From Inia geoffrensis (Eukaryota > Chordata > Mammalia > Artiodactyla > Iniidae), in assembly GCA_036417435.1 (NCBI GenBank), contig CM070906.1:45149396-45213395 (forward strand): 64,000 nucleotides of DNA, given 5' to 3'. The position numbers and the translations under genes are program-made. Under the pieces are notes generated by a model. That model did no database searches. It was not told where the DNA came from and was given only the letters and a program-made list of their open reading frames with translations. Below, one piece after another: positions 63,085 through 64,000 of this stretch; within the stretch, counting starts at the first letter, position 1; the number at the start of each line of letters is the position of its first letter.

Positions 63085-64000
63085 TATACACATAAAACTG
63101 GTGAGGAGTGACATCACTGAAAATGGAAGAGTAGGTAACCTCAGGGCTGTGACCATTCACATGCACAAAAAAACTAATGAACTAGGAAAAGCTATCAGAA
63201 TCAACCTTTTTGAATTCTGGAATTAGGCAAAATCTTACAACAATCATGAAAAAGCTGAGGGAAGAAAGAAGCTGCTGCACTGCGGTATGAGATCATAGTG
63301 GCATTTTAAATTGCCTGTCCACCATCTCCCACTTACCAGATTGGTGGCAGCCAGTAGATAGCAGTCCATACATGTGGGGCAGATTGCTAGTGCCAGAGGG
63401 AGCAATATGGGCCCTATTCTCAAAGAATCGAGGTTGTGTGTTTTGAGCTACCTGGTGGTTCCCTCAAGGGCTGGCATAATGGCTTGCCTTTGATTCATCT
63501 GCCTTTAAGTTTTCCCAGGACTGGGTTGGCTTTCCTGGTGGTTTTTGTCAGGAGCACAGGAAGGCAAGAGCACTGGCTGCAGCAGCCTGGGACAAGAAAT
63601 AACTGTCAGGACAAGAAATAGATTCCCAGATAAAAGCCTGAAAAGGAAGAGGGTGGGAAAAGAGATATGTGAAAGAATAAGTACTTTTAAAAGCTCACTC
63701 CTATACTGGGGAATGGAGAAGTCCATGTGCATAAACAGGGCTGAATGCATGTTCAGAAAAGGCTTGAGAAGACCCTAATTAAGCTTTTACCTCTGGCTCG
63801 CCTTAGGTTCCACACAAACAGGAAGTAAGGCTAAGGCAGAATTTCGAAAAGCCTAGCTAAATGTTGAAGAAATGAACCAAGATTGAGCCAATCTTGGTTG
63901 AGATTGGGAGAGGAGTTTTTCTTTTTCTCTCTCTCTTTTTTTCTCTTCTTGGCTCCAAGCCTTTAGGGAAATTGAAGAACACTAGCTGACCACTCAGTTA
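63085..64000 (+). mobile_element. Probable L1 5' UTR (ancient), running off the window
   Basis: GTGACATCACTGAAAATGG, GAGTAGGTAACCTC, AAAGCTATCAGAATCAACC, AATTCTGGAATTAGGCAAA and, further on, CTGGCTCGCCTTAGGTTCC are reminiscent of the 5' UTR of old mammalian L1 in sense orientation. The start of ORF1 would lie beyond the window end. The overlapping frames here are not protein-like. Confidence 0.5.

Overview
The window is nuclear DNA from a mammal, most likely a cetacean. The main evidence is a set of tRNA-derived SINEs of the CHR type (Cetacea, Hippopotamidae, Ruminantia), in a long and a short form. They sit beside L1 copies whose 3' UTRs are of the artiodactyl/cetacean kind. No BovB LINE or Bov-tA SINE, which fill ruminant genomes, was noticed. 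A hippopotamid cannot be excluded. The sequence is AT-rich and has no CpG island. I recognise no host coding exon, rRNA gene, true tRNA gene or CRISPR array. Almost every open frame is chance, or a piece of L1 ORF2, SINE or endogenous retrovirus. This is a gene desert or the inside of a very large intron. A short isolated exon could be missed by eye.

Layout. 0-17.7 kb: mostly unassigned AT-rich sequence with scattered old repeats (L2, MIR, L1M), SINEs at 1.8, 9.4 and 11.9 kb, and a C-rich/G-rich tract at 8.5 kb. 17.7-24.3 kb: a decayed gammaretrovirus-like (class I) endogenous retrovirus on the minus strand, later split by a younger plus-strand L1 at 22.0-23.7 kb. 24.3-47.5 kb: unassigned sequence with L2, MIR and MLT1-type LTRs, several SINEs and a perfect 104-bp palindrome of dinucleotide repeats at 38.8 kb. 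47.5-51 kb: a large minus-strand L1 carrying two oppositely oriented SINEs and joined head to head to a different plus-strand L1. 51-58 kb: old LINE debris, one SINE and a short L1 tail. 58.3-64 kb: a plus-strand L1 with the longest open frame of the window (269 codons of ORF2), followed by much older L1 pieces and what looks like an L1 5' UTR running off the end.

The most interesting object is the 17.7-24.3 kb retroviral element. It is not flanked by the 4-6 bp duplication that a retroviral integrase makes. It has a 21-bp target-site duplication (20/21 match) beginning at an L1-endonuclease-like TT/AAGA site. Its 3' end is a short poly(A) placed 27 bases after an AATAAA signal, and a short R-like repeat lies at both ends. 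This is what an L1-retroposed copy of a retroviral transcript would look like. It keeps gag, a protease scrap and integrase, but the reverse transcriptase/RNase H segment is missing. Nothing else suggests an undescribed functional system; the other findings are structural oddities of repeats. Family names come from memory of consensus sequences and have not been checked by search.
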